DNA of 53,411 nt from an uncultured Pelagibacteraceae bacterium. Its GTDB lineage: Bacteria; Pseudomonadota; Alphaproteobacteria; Pelagibacterales; Pelagibacteraceae. The stretch is taken from positions 1-53,411 of the forward strand of contig CACJRE010000004.1 of the NCBI GenBank assembly GCA_902595745.1, written 5' to 3'. Numbering within the stretch: position 1 is the first letter of the stretch; each line of letters opens with the position of its first letter. The notes beneath the pieces were generated by a model. The model had not been told where the DNA came from. It worked only from the letters and a program-made list of their open reading frames with translations, and made no database searches. The translations under genes were made by a program, and so were the position numbers. Positions 10,184 to 19,309 of this stretch are shown one piece after another.

Positions 10184-11443
10184 TTAATTGATTGAAATAC
10201 ATTCTAAATTGTTCATATAAGGTCTCAAAACTTTTGGAATAATAATTGATCCATCTTTTTGCTGATAATTTTCCAAAACTGCTATCATTGTTCTACCAAC
10301 TGCAAGTCCGCTACCATTAAGAGTACCTACAAAATTAGTTTCTTTATTTTCATTTTTATATCTTGTTTTCATTCTTTGACCCTGGAATGTTGCACAAGAT
10401 GAACAAGATGAAATTTCACGATATTTATTTTCTGAAGGTAGCCATACCTCTATGTCATACGTTTTTTCAGCACTAAAACCCATATCACCAGAACATAAGA
10501 TAATTTTTCTATAAGGTAATTCTAGTTTATCCAATATATCTGTAGCACAGTTAGTCATTCTTTCTAACTCATCCAAACAATTTTCTTTTTCAACAATACT
10601 AACCATTTCAACTTTATAAAATTGATGTTGCCTAATCATACCTTTTGTATCTTTTCCATAGCTTCCTGCTTCTTTCCTAAAACAAGGTGTAGAAGCAACA
10701 AATCGCATAGGCAAATCTTTACGGTCAACAATTTTATCTTTAACAATATTTGTTAGTATAACCTCGGCTGTAGGTATCAAAAATTTCCTATCAGACCCCT
10801 CGTCAAATTTAATTTCAAATTGATCATTTTCAAATTTTGGCAACTGTCCTGTACCAAACATAGTATTGTCAGATGCAATTAATGGGGGTGAAATTTCATG
10901 GTATTGATTTTGATTAACATGAGTATCAAGCATAAAATTAGATAAAGCTCTCTCTAATAACGCCAACTTATCCTTTACAAAAACAAATCGTGATCCTGTT
11001 GTTTTGGTGGCTAGATCAAAATCTAGCATATTTAATTTTTCACCTAATTCATAGTGTGATTTAGGCTTAAATTCAAAATCAGGAATTTTACCTGATTTAG
11101 AAATTTCAACATTGTCGTTTTCATCTTTACCAATGGGAACATCAGGATGAGGAATATTTGGAATATTAGATAATATATTGTCTAACTCCATTTTAACTTT
11201 TTTTTGATTTTCAGAAATTTTTTCCAAGTTAGAAGAAATTTCCTTTGATCTTTTAAATAACGTTTCATCTTTAGATTTAGAAATATCTTTTTTTTCTTTT
11301 TCCAAAGACTCTTTTTGTTGAATTAAATTTCGATTCTGTTCATCTAATTCTTGTAAATTTTTAAAATCGACATTTACTGATCTTTTTTCAAGCGATTTAG
11401 CAAAAACAGAAAAATCTTTTCTTATTTCTTTTATGTTATGCAT
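10184..11443 (-). CDS. serS: Seryl-tRNA synthetase
   Basis: This enzyme charges tRNA-Ser (and tRNA-Sec where present) with serine. The 419-residue class II synthetase begins with MHNIKEIRKDFSVFAKSLEKR, followed by a long charged coiled-coil arm (about residues 25-100) that grips the tRNA. The catalytic core shows motif 2 (MRFVASTPCFRKEAGSYGKD) and motif 3 (LNGSGLAVGRTMIAVLENYQ). Length is normal. The first eight bases overlap the end of tatC, so it is probably cotranscribed with the Tat genes. Confidence 0.97.
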   Translation of the reverse strand: MHNIKEIRKDFSVFAKSLEKRSVNVDFKNLQELDEQNRNLIQQKESLEKEKKDISKSKDETLFKRSKEISSNLEKISENQKKVKMELDNILSNIPNIPHPDVPIGKDENDNVEISKSGKIPDFEFKPKSHYELGEKLNMLDFDLATKTTGSRFVFVKDKLALLERALSNFMLDTHVNQNQYHEISPPLIASDNTMFGTGQLPKFENDQFEIKFDEGSDRKFLIPTAEVILTNIVKDKIVDRKDLPMRFVASTPCFRKEAGSYGKDTKGMIRQHQFYKVEMVSIVEKENCLDELERMTNCATDILDKLELPYRKIILCSGDMGFSAEKTYDIEVWLPSENKYREISSCSSCATFQGQRMKTRYKNENKETNFVGTLNGSGLAVGRTMIAVLENYQQKDGSIIIPKVLRPYMNNLECISIN

Positions 11444-12206
11444 CAGTTTTTTCTAAATTTTTGTTTTCAATAATTTTTACAGAAAATATTGATAATTCAT
11501 ATAAAATTAATAGCGGGATGGCTAAACCAATTTGAGTTATAGGATCTGGTGGAGTAAGCAATGCTGCTGCTGCAAAAATTATTACCACAACATACTTACG
11601 TCTATTTTTTAAGAAATCACTATCAACAACACCCACTCTAGCTAATAAACTAAGAACAACAGGTAACTGAAAACTCAAACCAAATGCAAAAATTAGTTTC
11701 ATCACAAGAGATAAATATTCATTAACTTTAGCCTCAAGTTGAATAGGCAAATTTGTTGAAAGACCAGTGCTCTCAAATGATAAGAAAAATTTAATCGCGA
11801 GTGGCATTATTAGGTAATAAACAAGCATACCTCCTAAAAGAAATAAGATTGGCGTTAAAATTAAATATGGCATGATAGCTAATTTTTCGTGTTTGTATAA
11901 ACCTGGTGCTATAAATTTCCATATTTGCATTAGAATAAATGGACATGTCACAAAAAAAGCAGTGAAAAAAGAAACTTTTAAATATGTTAAAAAAGTTTCT
12001 TGTAGTGCGGTAAAAATTAATCTTCTTTCAGATCCATCACCTTCAACTGCTTTTGCATAAGGATCTACTAAAAAACCATATATATTTTCAGCAAAAAAAT
12101 AACATCCAATAAAAAATGCAAATAAAAATAAAAAACTATGAATAAGTCTTTTTCTTAATTCAGTTAAGTGACTTATAAAGCCACCTTCATTTTCTTCATT
12201 ATTCAT
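11436..12206 (-). CDS. tatC: Sec-independent protein translocase TatC
   Basis: TatC is the receptor of the twin-arginine pathway, which exports folded, often cofactor-bearing proteins across the inner membrane. The 256 residues contain six membrane segments and the family landmarks SHLTELRKRLIHSF (residues 11-24), the PFILMQIWKFIAPGLYKHEK loop, and FGLSFQLPVVLSLLARVGVV. The DPITQIGLAIPLLILYELSI motif near the C-terminus is also typical. It overlaps tatB by eight bases upstream and serS by eight bases downstream. Confidence 0.97.
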   Translation of the reverse strand: MNNEENEGGFISHLTELRKRLIHSFLFLFAFFIGCYFFAENIYGFLVDPYAKAVEGDGSERRLIFTALQETFLTYLKVSFFTAFFVTCPFILMQIWKFIAPGLYKHEKLAIMPYLILTPILFLLGGMLVYYLIMPLAIKFFLSFESTGLSTNLPIQLEAKVNEYLSLVMKLIFAFGLSFQLPVVLSLLARVGVVDSDFLKNRRKYVVVIIFAAAALLTPPDPITQIGLAIPLLILYELSIFSVKIIENKNLEKTDA

Positions 12207-12414
12207 CTTTTTTATTATCTTTTTTTACTTCATTTATTTTTTCATCTTCAATATCGAGGTTAGAAACCTCATTCTGAATATCATTGATATATCTTTTTGC
12301 TGTACCAATCCAAGAACCCACTTTTTTTAACATCAAAGGAAAATCTTTAGGACCTAGAACAATTATTGCAATAGCTACAATAATTAAAATTTCAAACCAA
12401 CCAATAGTAGGCAT
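12199..12414 (-). CDS. tatB: Sec-independent protein translocase TatB (short form)
   Basis: TatB works with TatC in recognising twin-arginine substrates. The 71-residue protein starts MPTIGWFEILIIVAIAIIVL, one short membrane helix, then GPKDFPLMLKKVGSWIG, the hinge and amphipathic helix that mark TatB rather than TatA (TatA has FG at this hinge). At 71 residues it is much shorter than typical TatB (100-170), having lost most of the variable tail, in line with a small genome. It lies between tatA (5-bp gap) and tatC (8-bp overlap). Confidence 0.9.
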   Translation of the reverse strand: MPTIGWFEILIIVAIAIIVLGPKDFPLMLKKVGSWIGTAKRYINDIQNEVSNLDIEDEKINEVKKDNKKDE

Positions 12415-12419
12415 GTAAT

Positions 12420-12620
12420 TTAATCTTTATTATTTGAGTCTTTATTGTCGTCGGAAATATTTTTTGGCTCGTTATCGTCAGTAACATCTGACGCCATCCC
12501 TTTTTTAAAACTTTTAATACCTTTAGCAACATCGCCCATTAAACTAGATATTTTTCCACGTCCAAATAATAAAACAACTAATATTACAACAATTGCTATT
12601 TGCCAAAATCCTATGCTCAT
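12420..12620 (-). CDS. tatA: Sec-independent protein translocase TatA
   Basis: TatA oligomerises to form the passage used by folded proteins on the twin-arginine pathway. The 66 residues show [20 protein letters not shown], one membrane helix ending in the TatA-type [20 protein letters not shown] hinge and amphipathic helix, then an acidic hydrophilic tail (DVTDDNEPK...). Length and order (tatA-tatB-tatC) are as expected. It follows scpB after 43 bp. Confidence 0.95.
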   Translation of the reverse strand: MSIGFWQIAIVVILVVLLFGRGKISSLMGDVAKGIKSFKKGMASDVTDDNEPKNISDDNKDSNNKD

Positions 12621-12663
12621 AAAATCTTATAACCTTTTTATGATAAATTTAAAAGTGACTTTT

Positions 12664-13368
12664 TTAAGTATCTTTTTCCTCTTCACTAAGAGTGCTGTTT
12701 AACATTTCGTCAATATTAGAATAGATATCCTCTTTTTTTTCATCTTGTTTTTCTCTAAAGAATTTACTTGAGCCAAAAATTGCATTATCCACACTAGTGC
12801 TATCAATTAAACCAGCTGCACCCAACTCATCTACCGTAGGAAGATCAGATAATTTTTGTAAATTAAAATGACTCAAAAAAGTATCTGTAGTTAGATATTG
12901 AATTGGTTTACCAGGGACATCTTTACGACCACCTGGTTTGACCCAATCTAATTCCATTAAAATTTCTAAAGTATTAGTCCCAAATGCAACACCACGTATT
13001 TCTTCAATTTCAGCTCGAGTCACAGGTTGATGGTAAACAATGATTGCTAATGTTTCTATAGCAGCACGAGATAATTTTTTTTCCACAGTTTTTTCCTGTG
13101 TCATTAAACTTGAAAGTTTTGGTGAAGTTCTAAAAGACCATTTATTTTTAATACAAACCAAATTAATACCTCGGTTTGAATATTCTAATTGTAACTTTTC
13201 TAGTGATTTAGCAACATTTGCTTTTTTTGATATCTTGCTTTCTATTGTATCTACATCTAAAGGTTCAGCAGCTGCAAAAATTACAGCTTCAATTTCTTTT
13301 TCAAGATCAGTAAGTTTTGAAGGAAATTTAACTATATTGTCTTTAGATACTTTTTGTTTTTTAATCAT
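12664..13368 (-). CDS. scpB: Segregation and condensation protein B
   Basis: ScpB is the kite subunit of the SMC-ScpAB condensin, which compacts and helps segregate the chromosome. The 234 residues contain two winged-helix domains. Typical stretches are KEIEAVIFAAAEPLDVDTIE (about 24-43), LSRAAIETLAIIVYHQPVTR and the following AEIEEIRGVAFGTNTLEILM. A charged C-terminal extension is variable in the family. The start overlaps the end of scpA by eight bases. Its position between scpA and tatA is the standard alphaproteobacterial arrangement. Confidence 0.95.
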   Translation of the reverse strand: MIKKQKVSKDNIVKFPSKLTDLEKEIEAVIFAAAEPLDVDTIESKISKKANVAKSLEKLQLEYSNRGINLVCIKNKWSFRTSPKLSSLMTQEKTVEKKLSRAAIETLAIIVYHQPVTRAEIEEIRGVAFGTNTLEILMELDWVKPGGRKDVPGKPIQYLTTDTFLSHFNLQKLSDLPTVDELGAAGLIDSTSVDNAIFGSSKFFREKQDEKKEDIYSNIDEMLNSTLSEEEKDT

Positions 13369-14104
13369 TCACTTCCCTTATATAAATATCATCAAATAAT
13401 TTATCCTGTTTTATAGATAGGTTACCTTCTTTAACTAATTCTAATGAACCAGCAAATATACCTGCTTTACCAGTTCTTTTATATTTAGAGCCACTTTTGA
13501 AATTTTTTGGTATGAGATCATTTATATTTTTCCAGTCCATTAATTTTCCAAGAAATTGTTTTATAGTTTTAATTCCATCTTCTGTAGTAAATACTGGTAA
13601 TTTAGGAATACTCATAGTTTGAAAATCTTTAGTCATCACTACTGTAGAATATGCTTTTAAAAGTTCAAATAAGCTAACATTGTATTCTGAACTATAAATT
13701 GACCTAATACCACCTTTCATTCCACGAGTTCTAATTTCTCTGCCCAATCTATTTCTTTTTAGCATTTGTTCTGAAAGTAATCTTATAAGTTCTAATTTTT
13801 TTAGTTGTAATTTTAACTTCTCTGCAACCTCTTGAACTTTGAATTCCTCTTCTGGTGTGCCAGGTAATAATAATTTAGATTTTAAATAAGCCAACCATGT
13901 AGCCATTAACAAATACTCAGAGGCTATTTCTAAATTCAAATTTTTTTCATTAGTAATATATTCATGAAATTGATCAGCTAATTTAGTTATTGATATTTCC
14001 TCTAGATCTACTTTTTGAGCCTTTGCCAAATCAAGAAGAACATCTAGTGGTCCATTGTAGTTATTTATATCAACATTAAATAAAACAGAATCAGACTCAG
14101 ACAT
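13361..14104 (-). CDS. scpA: Segregation and condensation protein A
   Basis: ScpA is the kleisin that bridges SMC heads in the bacterial condensin. The 247 residues include the characteristic N-terminal NYNGPLDVLLDLAKAQKVDL, then ISITKLADQFHEYI and LEIASEYLLMATWLAYLKSK (residues 59-78), ending with a winged-helix region. Length is typical. It is 9 bp downstream of nagZ and overlaps scpB by eight bases, so both condensin accessory subunits are made from one message. Confidence 0.95.
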   Translation of the reverse strand: MSESDSVLFNVDINNYNGPLDVLLDLAKAQKVDLEEISITKLADQFHEYITNEKNLNLEIASEYLLMATWLAYLKSKLLLPGTPEEEFKVQEVAEKLKLQLKKLELIRLLSEQMLKRNRLGREIRTRGMKGGIRSIYSSEYNVSLFELLKAYSTVVMTKDFQTMSIPKLPVFTTEDGIKTIKQFLGKLMDWKNINDLIPKNFKSGSKYKRTGKAGIFAGSLELVKEGNLSIKQDKLFDDIYIREVND

Positions 14105-14113
14105 ATTGAAATA

Positions 14114-15064
14114 TTAACTTAAAATTTTATAAAATTGGGATGTTTTTTTATATATAAATCCACTTATCAAGGGAGAGTTTTCAGCAACAATCTTCATTTC
14201 ATTAAGTTTACCATTACAATGAAGAGCTATGTTGCATCCCGCTTCAAACGCTTTAATTGTATTATATTTCATATTATTTTTTAAGCTTTTCATCGATAGA
14301 TCATCAGAAATTAAAATATTTTTAAAACCTATATTATTTCTTATGTAGCTAATTACTTTTTTTGAGTGAGTTGCGGTATTAAATTGATCTAAATTTTTAT
14401 AAATAACGTGTCCAGTCATAGCAAAAAAACAATTTTTTTTTTTAAATGCACTAAAATCATATTTCTTAAGATGTTTAATTGACTGGTTTACTATGGGAGT
14501 AAAATTATGACTATCTACTTTAGCTAATCCATGGCCTGGAATATGTTTTATTACAGTTCCAATCGAATTATCCTTAAATAATTTTAAACATAAATCACCC
14601 ATTTTTGAAACAGTATTAACATTGCTAGAAAAAGAACGGTCACCAATGATATTACTCGCTCCTTTAACTCTTAAATCTAAAACAGGTAACGTATTAATAT
14701 TTGCACCAATTAATTTTAGCAAATGAGATGTATTATCAATAAACAATTTATAAACTATATTAAGTTTCATTTTATCTTTTTCATAAAGATTGCCAAAATA
14801 TTCAGATGTAAGGTTATCAAAAGAAATTATATTGCTTAATCTATTTACCCTACCACCCTCTTGATCAATTAATATTGGATAATTCTTATCTTTGAAAATT
14901 TTTTTAATATTATCTGTTAAACTTTTTGTTTGTTTGATTGATTTAATATTTCTTAAAAATAATATTACGCCCCAGGGTTTATATTTTTTTAAAAAATCTA
15001 TTTCATTTTTTGATAATTTAAGTGATTTTATGCCAACTATAAAAGCTCTTCTCTTTTTAATCAT
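14114..15064 (-). CDS. nagZ: Beta-N-acetylhexosaminidase (muropeptide recycling)
   Basis: NagZ (glycoside hydrolase family 3) removes N-acetylglucosamine from anhydro-muropeptides in the cytosol during cell-wall recycling. The 316 residues keep the key family features: ILIDQEGGRVNRL near residue 62, the KHIPGHGLAKVDSH motif holding the acid/base His-Asp pair, and ISDDLSMKSL with the catalytic aspartate. The protein has many Lys and Asn residues, as expected at this GC content. Its first eight bases overlap the end of a small membrane-protein gene that sits where many relatives have an SPOR-domain protein. Confidence 0.93.
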   Translation of the reverse strand: MIKKRRAFIVGIKSLKLSKNEIDFLKKYKPWGVILFLRNIKSIKQTKSLTDNIKKIFKDKNYPILIDQEGGRVNRLSNIISFDNLTSEYFGNLYEKDKMKLNIVYKLFIDNTSHLLKLIGANINTLPVLDLRVKGASNIIGDRSFSSNVNTVSKMGDLCLKLFKDNSIGTVIKHIPGHGLAKVDSHNFTPIVNQSIKHLKKYDFSAFKKKNCFFAMTGHVIYKNLDQFNTATHSKKVISYIRNNIGFKNILISDDLSMKSLKNNMKYNTIKAFEAGCNIALHCNGKLNEMKIVAENSPLISGFIYKKTSQFYKILS

Positions 15065-15320
15065 TTTCTAAGAGTTTCCAAAAGTTAAATTTTTTCTTCT
15101 TTTTTTTGTCCGTCTGTTTCACATATTCAATAATATTTTCTGTGTCATTTTTTAATAAAGGTAATTTTTTAGAATAAATTTTAATCTTCTCATCAATATT
15201 ATTATAAGATCTGTATGAATTTTTAATATTTTCATCTGAAAAATAATAATTACCTGTAAAAAAAATAAATAGAGAAATAATTACTATAAATATTAAATAT
15301 TTAATTTCTTTCAGCATCAC
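15057..15320 (-). CDS. Small membrane-anchored protein, probable remnant of an SPOR-domain protein
   Basis: The 87-residue product has one N-terminal membrane segment (about 7-23, IKYLIFIVIISLFIFFTGNY) and a charged periplasmic tail containing KLPLLKNDTENIIEYVKQ and a run of six lysines. I do not recognise a domain. In alphaproteobacteria the slot between argS and nagZ normally holds a larger SPOR-domain protein with the same topology and a similar PLI-x-AD-x-x-P stretch after the anchor. The likeliest reading is that the C-terminal SPOR domain was lost. It overlaps argS by four bases and nagZ by eight, so it is almost certainly translated. Confidence 0.75.
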   Translation of the reverse strand: MMLKEIKYLIFIVIISLFIFFTGNYYFSDENIKNSYRSYNNIDEKIKIYSKKLPLLKNDTENIIEYVKQTDKKKKKKFNFWKLLEND

Positions 15321-17050
15321 ATTTTAGTTGGAGAATCAACGCCAACTATATCCATTCCCGATTTAATAACGTTAGCAATAGCTTTTAGAAAAATTAATTT
15401 ATCATCAGAGATGCTTTTTTGTTCATTTATAAAACGTTTTTCGGGAAATTGTTTACCAAGATTCCAATATGAATGAAATTCGGCCGCAAGCTCGTATAAA
15501 TAAATTGGTATACGATGAGGTTCAAGTTTTGTACTTGCTGAGTCGATACATTTTGGCCATTCCGAAATTTTCTTTAAAATTTTAATTTCATCTGAAGAAT
15601 ATTCAAAATTATAATTATCAATAACGATATCTTTATCTAAGTCCTTATCTAAATGTCTAAATACAGATGAAATTCTAGCATAACAATACTGAACATAATA
15701 AAGTGGATTATCTTTTGATTTTTCTTTAACTGCATCAAAATCAAAATCTAACTCAACATCACTACTTCTATTTAGCATAATAAATCTAGTTGCGTCTTTA
15801 CCCACTTCTTCAATTAAATCATCAACTGTAATATAGTCACCTTTTCTTTTGGACATTTTAAAAGGCTTCTTGTCTTTAATTAATTTTACAAGCTGACTAA
15901 TTTTACAAATTAATTTATTTTTGGTTCCTGAAAGAGCATCAACTGATGATGATATTCTTTTTATATAACCTGCATGATCTGCACCAAGAATGTTAATTAA
16001 ATAATCAAATTTACGATCAACTTTGTTTTTATGATAAGCAACATCACTAGCAAAATAAGTCCAAGTTCCATCAGATTTTTGAAGTGCTCTGTCCTTATCA
16101 TCACCAAAATCTGTTGATCTAAACAACAACTGCTCTCTTTCTATCCAATCTTTTTTATCTTCACCAGCTGGGGCTTTAATCTTACCCTTATAAACAAAAT
16201 TATTAGTCTCTAGAAATTTAATAACATTTTCAACTTCTTTGTTAGTTACAATTTTTTTTTCACTAACAAAATTGTCGTGTTTAATACCAAGACTTTTAAG
16301 ATTTTTTTTAATAAGCAATAAGGCTTGTTCTATAGAAAGTTCTGTTAACTTTTCACTTAAATTCTCATAATTTTCAAAATTTAGGTCATTATTGGATGAA
16401 ATGATATTTTTGGCAAAATCAATTAAATAGTCACCTGGATAAAGATCTGAATTATCAATGGGAAAAGGTTCTTTATATTTTACTTCACGAATTCTAAAGT
16501 ATACAGATTTAGTAAAATTTATAATCTGATTTCCATAATCATTTACATAATATTCTTTTGTTACTTTATGATTATTAAAAAGTAATACATTTGAAATCAC
16601 ATCACCTAAAATTGCTCCACGACAATGTCCTACATGTAAAGGACCAGTTGGATTAGCTGACACAAACTCAACTAAATAATTTAATTTTTTTTCTTTTTTA
16701 TTTATGCCAAATGTTTTTGAATTTGAAATAATACTTTCTATAAAATTTGACCAAAAAATTGGTTTAAATTTAATATTTATAAAACCAGGTTTTACAACAT
16801 CTATCGCTTGAATAAGTGAGTCATTATTTTTTAAAGATGAAGAAATTTTTTCAGCAAGATCTAACGGAGATTTTTTATTTATCTTTGAAAGAACCATTGC
16901 AACATTAGTTGATATATCGCAATCAAATTTAGCTGGTGGTATTTCAGCATTAATTCCATTAAATGTTTCAGGAACAATAAGTTCACCTTGTTTGCTTAAA
17001 TCACCTATAGTTGATTTAATTTTATCCAAATAATGTTCAAAAATATTCAT
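15317..17050 (-). CDS. argS: Arginyl-tRNA synthetase
   Basis: This class I synthetase charges tRNA-Arg. The 577-residue length is normal. The ATP-binding HIGH-like motif is in SANPTGPLHVGHCRGAILGD (about residue 130-149) and the KMSKS-like motif is FKMSKRKGDYITVDDL. The N-terminal Add1 domain that reads the tRNA elbow and the C-terminal anticodon-binding DALR domain (YYVQYCYARISSVFRHL onward) are both present. The tRNA-Arg(UCU) gene in this window is one of its substrates. It overlaps dgt by four bases (ATGA type). Confidence 0.97.
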   Translation of the reverse strand: MNIFEHYLDKIKSTIGDLSKQGELIVPETFNGINAEIPPAKFDCDISTNVAMVLSKINKKSPLDLAEKISSSLKNNDSLIQAIDVVKPGFINIKFKPIFWSNFIESIISNSKTFGINKKEKKLNYLVEFVSANPTGPLHVGHCRGAILGDVISNVLLFNNHKVTKEYYVNDYGNQIINFTKSVYFRIREVKYKEPFPIDNSDLYPGDYLIDFAKNIISSNNDLNFENYENLSEKLTELSIEQALLLIKKNLKSLGIKHDNFVSEKKIVTNKEVENVIKFLETNNFVYKGKIKAPAGEDKKDWIEREQLLFRSTDFGDDKDRALQKSDGTWTYFASDVAYHKNKVDRKFDYLINILGADHAGYIKRISSSVDALSGTKNKLICKISQLVKLIKDKKPFKMSKRKGDYITVDDLIEEVGKDATRFIMLNRSSDVELDFDFDAVKEKSKDNPLYYVQYCYARISSVFRHLDKDLDKDIVIDNYNFEYSSDEIKILKKISEWPKCIDSASTKLEPHRIPIYLYELAAEFHSYWNLGKQFPEKRFINEQKSISDDKLIFLKAIANVIKSGMDIVGVDSPTKM

Positions 17051-18165
17051 TTAAAATTATTATATAAATTAATAGCGAAACGATCAGTCATTCCTGAAAT
17101 AAAATCTGAAATAGCTCTATATTTGTCTTTAGTCAATTGCTCTTTATTAAGAAATTTTCTAGGATTTGATTTAATTATATTAAATAATTTTTTAATTATC
17201 ATTTTACCCCTTTGATTCTTATTAAGGACTGATTTATTGTCATACATTCTATGTCGCAAAAAAGATCTGATTTCTTGTTCTGAATTTTGTATTTTATCTG
17301 AAAAAGAAACTATTAATTGATTTGATTTTGATACGTCTTTTAATGACTTAATCTTAAATTTTTTAATATTTTTTTCAGTATTACTTAGTAAATCTCTTAT
17401 CATAATATCTATTGAATCTCTTACAATTTGATAAATAGCAATTTTATAATTTTTTTTATTAATTTTTTTTTTATATTTTTGATAAATGTCTTTAAAAAAA
17501 TCTAATTCAACTAATTCCTCAAGTTTAAATAAATTAGCTTTAATTCCATCCTGAATATCATGATTGTTATAAGCGATATCATCAGATATAGCTGATATTT
17601 GAGCTTCTAATGATGGATAAGTATTAAAATTAATTTTATTTTTGAAAACTTTTAAACCAATTAATTTATTGATCATGCTTAAATCATCTACAGGTCCGTT
17701 ATGTTTTAAAAGTCCTTCTAAGGTTTCAAGAGTTAAATTTAATCCAGTAAATTTGAAATATTTATTTTCTAAAAACATTACTATTCTTAGTGTCTGAAGA
17801 TTGTGATCAAAACCACCATAATTTTGCATACATTCATCTAAAGCCTCCTCTCCTGCATGGCCAAATGGAGTATGACCTAAATCATGAGCAAGACTTAAGG
17901 TTTCAGCTAAATCTTCATTTAATTTTAGATATTTTGCAATTGATCTTGCTATTTGAGCAACTTCAATTGAATGGGTAATCCTGGTTCTAAAATGATCCCC
18001 TTCTGTATTAACAAATACTTGGGTTTTATGCTTTAATCTTCTAAATGATGCGCTATGGATTATCCGATCTCTGTCGCGTTGAAAAGGAGATCTGTATTTT
18101 GAATTAGCTTCTTTATTAAGTCTGCCTTTACTTTTAAATACTCCTAACAAAGTGTCTTTTTTCAT
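17047..18165 (-). CDS. dgt: dGTP triphosphohydrolase-like HD protein
   Basis: Members hydrolyse dNTPs to deoxynucleosides and triphosphate and help set dNTP pools. The 372-residue protein starts with a basic segment ending in YRSPFQRDRDRIIHSASFRR, the family N-terminal signature. HD-domain metal ligands are visible: THSIEVAQIARSIA (H) and LAHDLGHTPFGHAGEEAL (HD plus later H), and the ISDDIAYNNHDIQDG motif supplies the last ligand. It is the first gene of the dgt-argS-nagZ run and is divergent from erpA across 50 bp. Family call is firm; which dNTP is preferred is unknown. Confidence 0.93.
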   Translation of the reverse strand: MKKDTLLGVFKSKGRLNKEANSKYRSPFQRDRDRIIHSASFRRLKHKTQVFVNTEGDHFRTRITHSIEVAQIARSIAKYLKLNEDLAETLSLAHDLGHTPFGHAGEEALDECMQNYGGFDHNLQTLRIVMFLENKYFKFTGLNLTLETLEGLLKHNGPVDDLSMINKLIGLKVFKNKINFNTYPSLEAQISAISDDIAYNNHDIQDGIKANLFKLEELVELDFFKDIYQKYKKKINKKNYKIAIYQIVRDSIDIMIRDLLSNTEKNIKKFKIKSLKDVSKSNQLIVSFSDKIQNSEQEIRSFLRHRMYDNKSVLNKNQRGKMIIKKLFNIIKSNPRKFLNKEQLTKDKYRAISDFISGMTDRFAINLYNNFK

Positions 18166-18215
18166 CCTTTAATTTAAATAATTAAGTATTATATTAGTAA
18201 TATCAGTGTTCAGAC

Positions 18216-18533
18216 ATGATTAAAGAAATTAAATTTACGGATAAAGCGTTAAAACAAATAGATAATTTGTTATCAAAAAAAGACAAAGGATCATTTTTCA
18301 GAATCGCTATTAAAGGTGGAGGATGCTCTGGTTTTCAATATGAATTTACTTTTGATAAATCAAAACAAGATGACGATTTAAATTATCAAAATATTCTAAT
18401 TGATAAAACTTCAGCGGATTTGCTTAAAGGATCTGAGGTTGATTATGTTTCTGAACTAATTGGTGAACAATTCAAAATATCTAATCCACAAACCAAATCT
18501 TCATGTGGTTGTGGTGTTTCTTTCTCTCTTTAA
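18216..18533 (+). CDS. erpA: Iron-sulfur cluster insertion protein, A-type (ErpA/IscA)
   Basis: A-type carriers deliver iron-sulfur clusters to target enzymes. The 105 residues contain the invariant cysteine positions: GGGCSGFQYEF (about residue 34-44) and the C-terminal SSCGCGVSF. Length is typical. ErpA, IscA and SufA cannot be separated with confidence by eye; the position next to dgt in alphaproteobacteria usually carries the ErpA-type member. Possible clients in this window include LipA. The stop codon overlaps the xthA start as TAATG. Confidence 0.9.
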   Translation: MIKEIKFTDKALKQIDNLLSKKDKGSFFRIAIKGGGCSGFQYEFTFDKSKQDDDLNYQNILIDKTSADLLKGSEVDYVSELIGEQFKISNPQTKSSCGCGVSFSL

Positions 18534-19309
18534 TGCTCATTTCATCTTGGAATGTAAACTCAGTAAGAGCAAGAATTGAAAATATCAAAAGCTATTTATT
18601 AAAATATAAACCTGATATTTTAATGATGCAGGAAATTAAAACTGAAGATGTTAATTTTCCATATGACGATTTTTCATCAATGGACTATGAAAATCATGTA
18701 TTTGGTCAAAAAAGTTACAATGGAGTAGCGATTATATCAAAAAATAAATTAAAAAATGTCAAAACAGATTTAATTAAGGATAAATTTAAACAATCAAGAA
18801 TAATTTCAGCTGAATTAGAATATAAGAAAAAAAATATACAATTAATTAATATTTACACCCCTAACGGCAATCCTGTAGATACAGAAAAATATGATTATAA
18901 AAAGGATTGGCTAAATCAACTAATTAAACAATTGAAAACTTTATCTAAAAAAAATTCAAATATTATTTTAGCTGGTGATTTTAATATAATCCCTTCAGCA
19001 GAGGATGTTTATAATGTTAAAAGTTTCGAAGACGATGCTTTATACAGACTTGAAATAAGAAAAAAATTTAGAGAAATGATTAATCTTGGTTTTAATGATG
19101 TCTACAGACACTTTTATGAAGATAAAGAAGGATATACATTTTGGGATTATATGAGAGGTGCATGGCAAAAAAATAACGGTATGAGGATTGATCATTTTTT
19201 AGCATCAAACTCAATAATTGATCAAATTAAAGATATTAATATTAATAAAGATCCCCGTGGAAGAGAAAAGCCTTCTGATCACACACCTATTGAGATTAAT
19301 TTAGCTTAA
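18533..19309 (+). CDS. xthA: Exodeoxyribonuclease III (AP endonuclease)
   Basis: XthA cuts at abasic sites and trims 3' ends in base-excision repair. The frame could begin at 18503, but that start lies inside erpA and adds a spurious hydrophobic peptide. The ATG at 18533 overlaps the erpA stop (TAATG) and gives the family-typical MLISSWNVNSVRARI, so I chose it (258 residues). Catalytic motifs include LMMQEIKTED (metal-binding Glu), INIYTPNG, ILAGDFNIIP (Asp/Asn) and the terminal KPSDHTPIEI (Asp-His). The 3' end overlaps the convergent gene at 19301 by nine bases. Confidence 0.96.
   Translation: MLISSWNVNSVRARIENIKSYLLKYKPDILMMQEIKTEDVNFPYDDFSSMDYENHVFGQKSYNGVAIISKNKLKNVKTDLIKDKFKQSRIISAELEYKKKNIQLINIYTPNGNPVDTEKYDYKKDWLNQLIKQLKTLSKKNSNIILAGDFNIIPSAEDVYNVKSFEDDALYRLEIRKKFREMINLGFNDVYRHFYEDKEGYTFWDYMRGAWQKNNGMRIDHFLASNSIIDQIKDININKDPRGREKPSDHTPIEINLA

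Noticed and set aside
18503..18532. Upstream start for xthA
   Set aside because: It lies inside erpA and adds a hydrophobic peptide absent from the family. The ATG at 18533 overlaps the erpA stop and gives the standard N-terminus.
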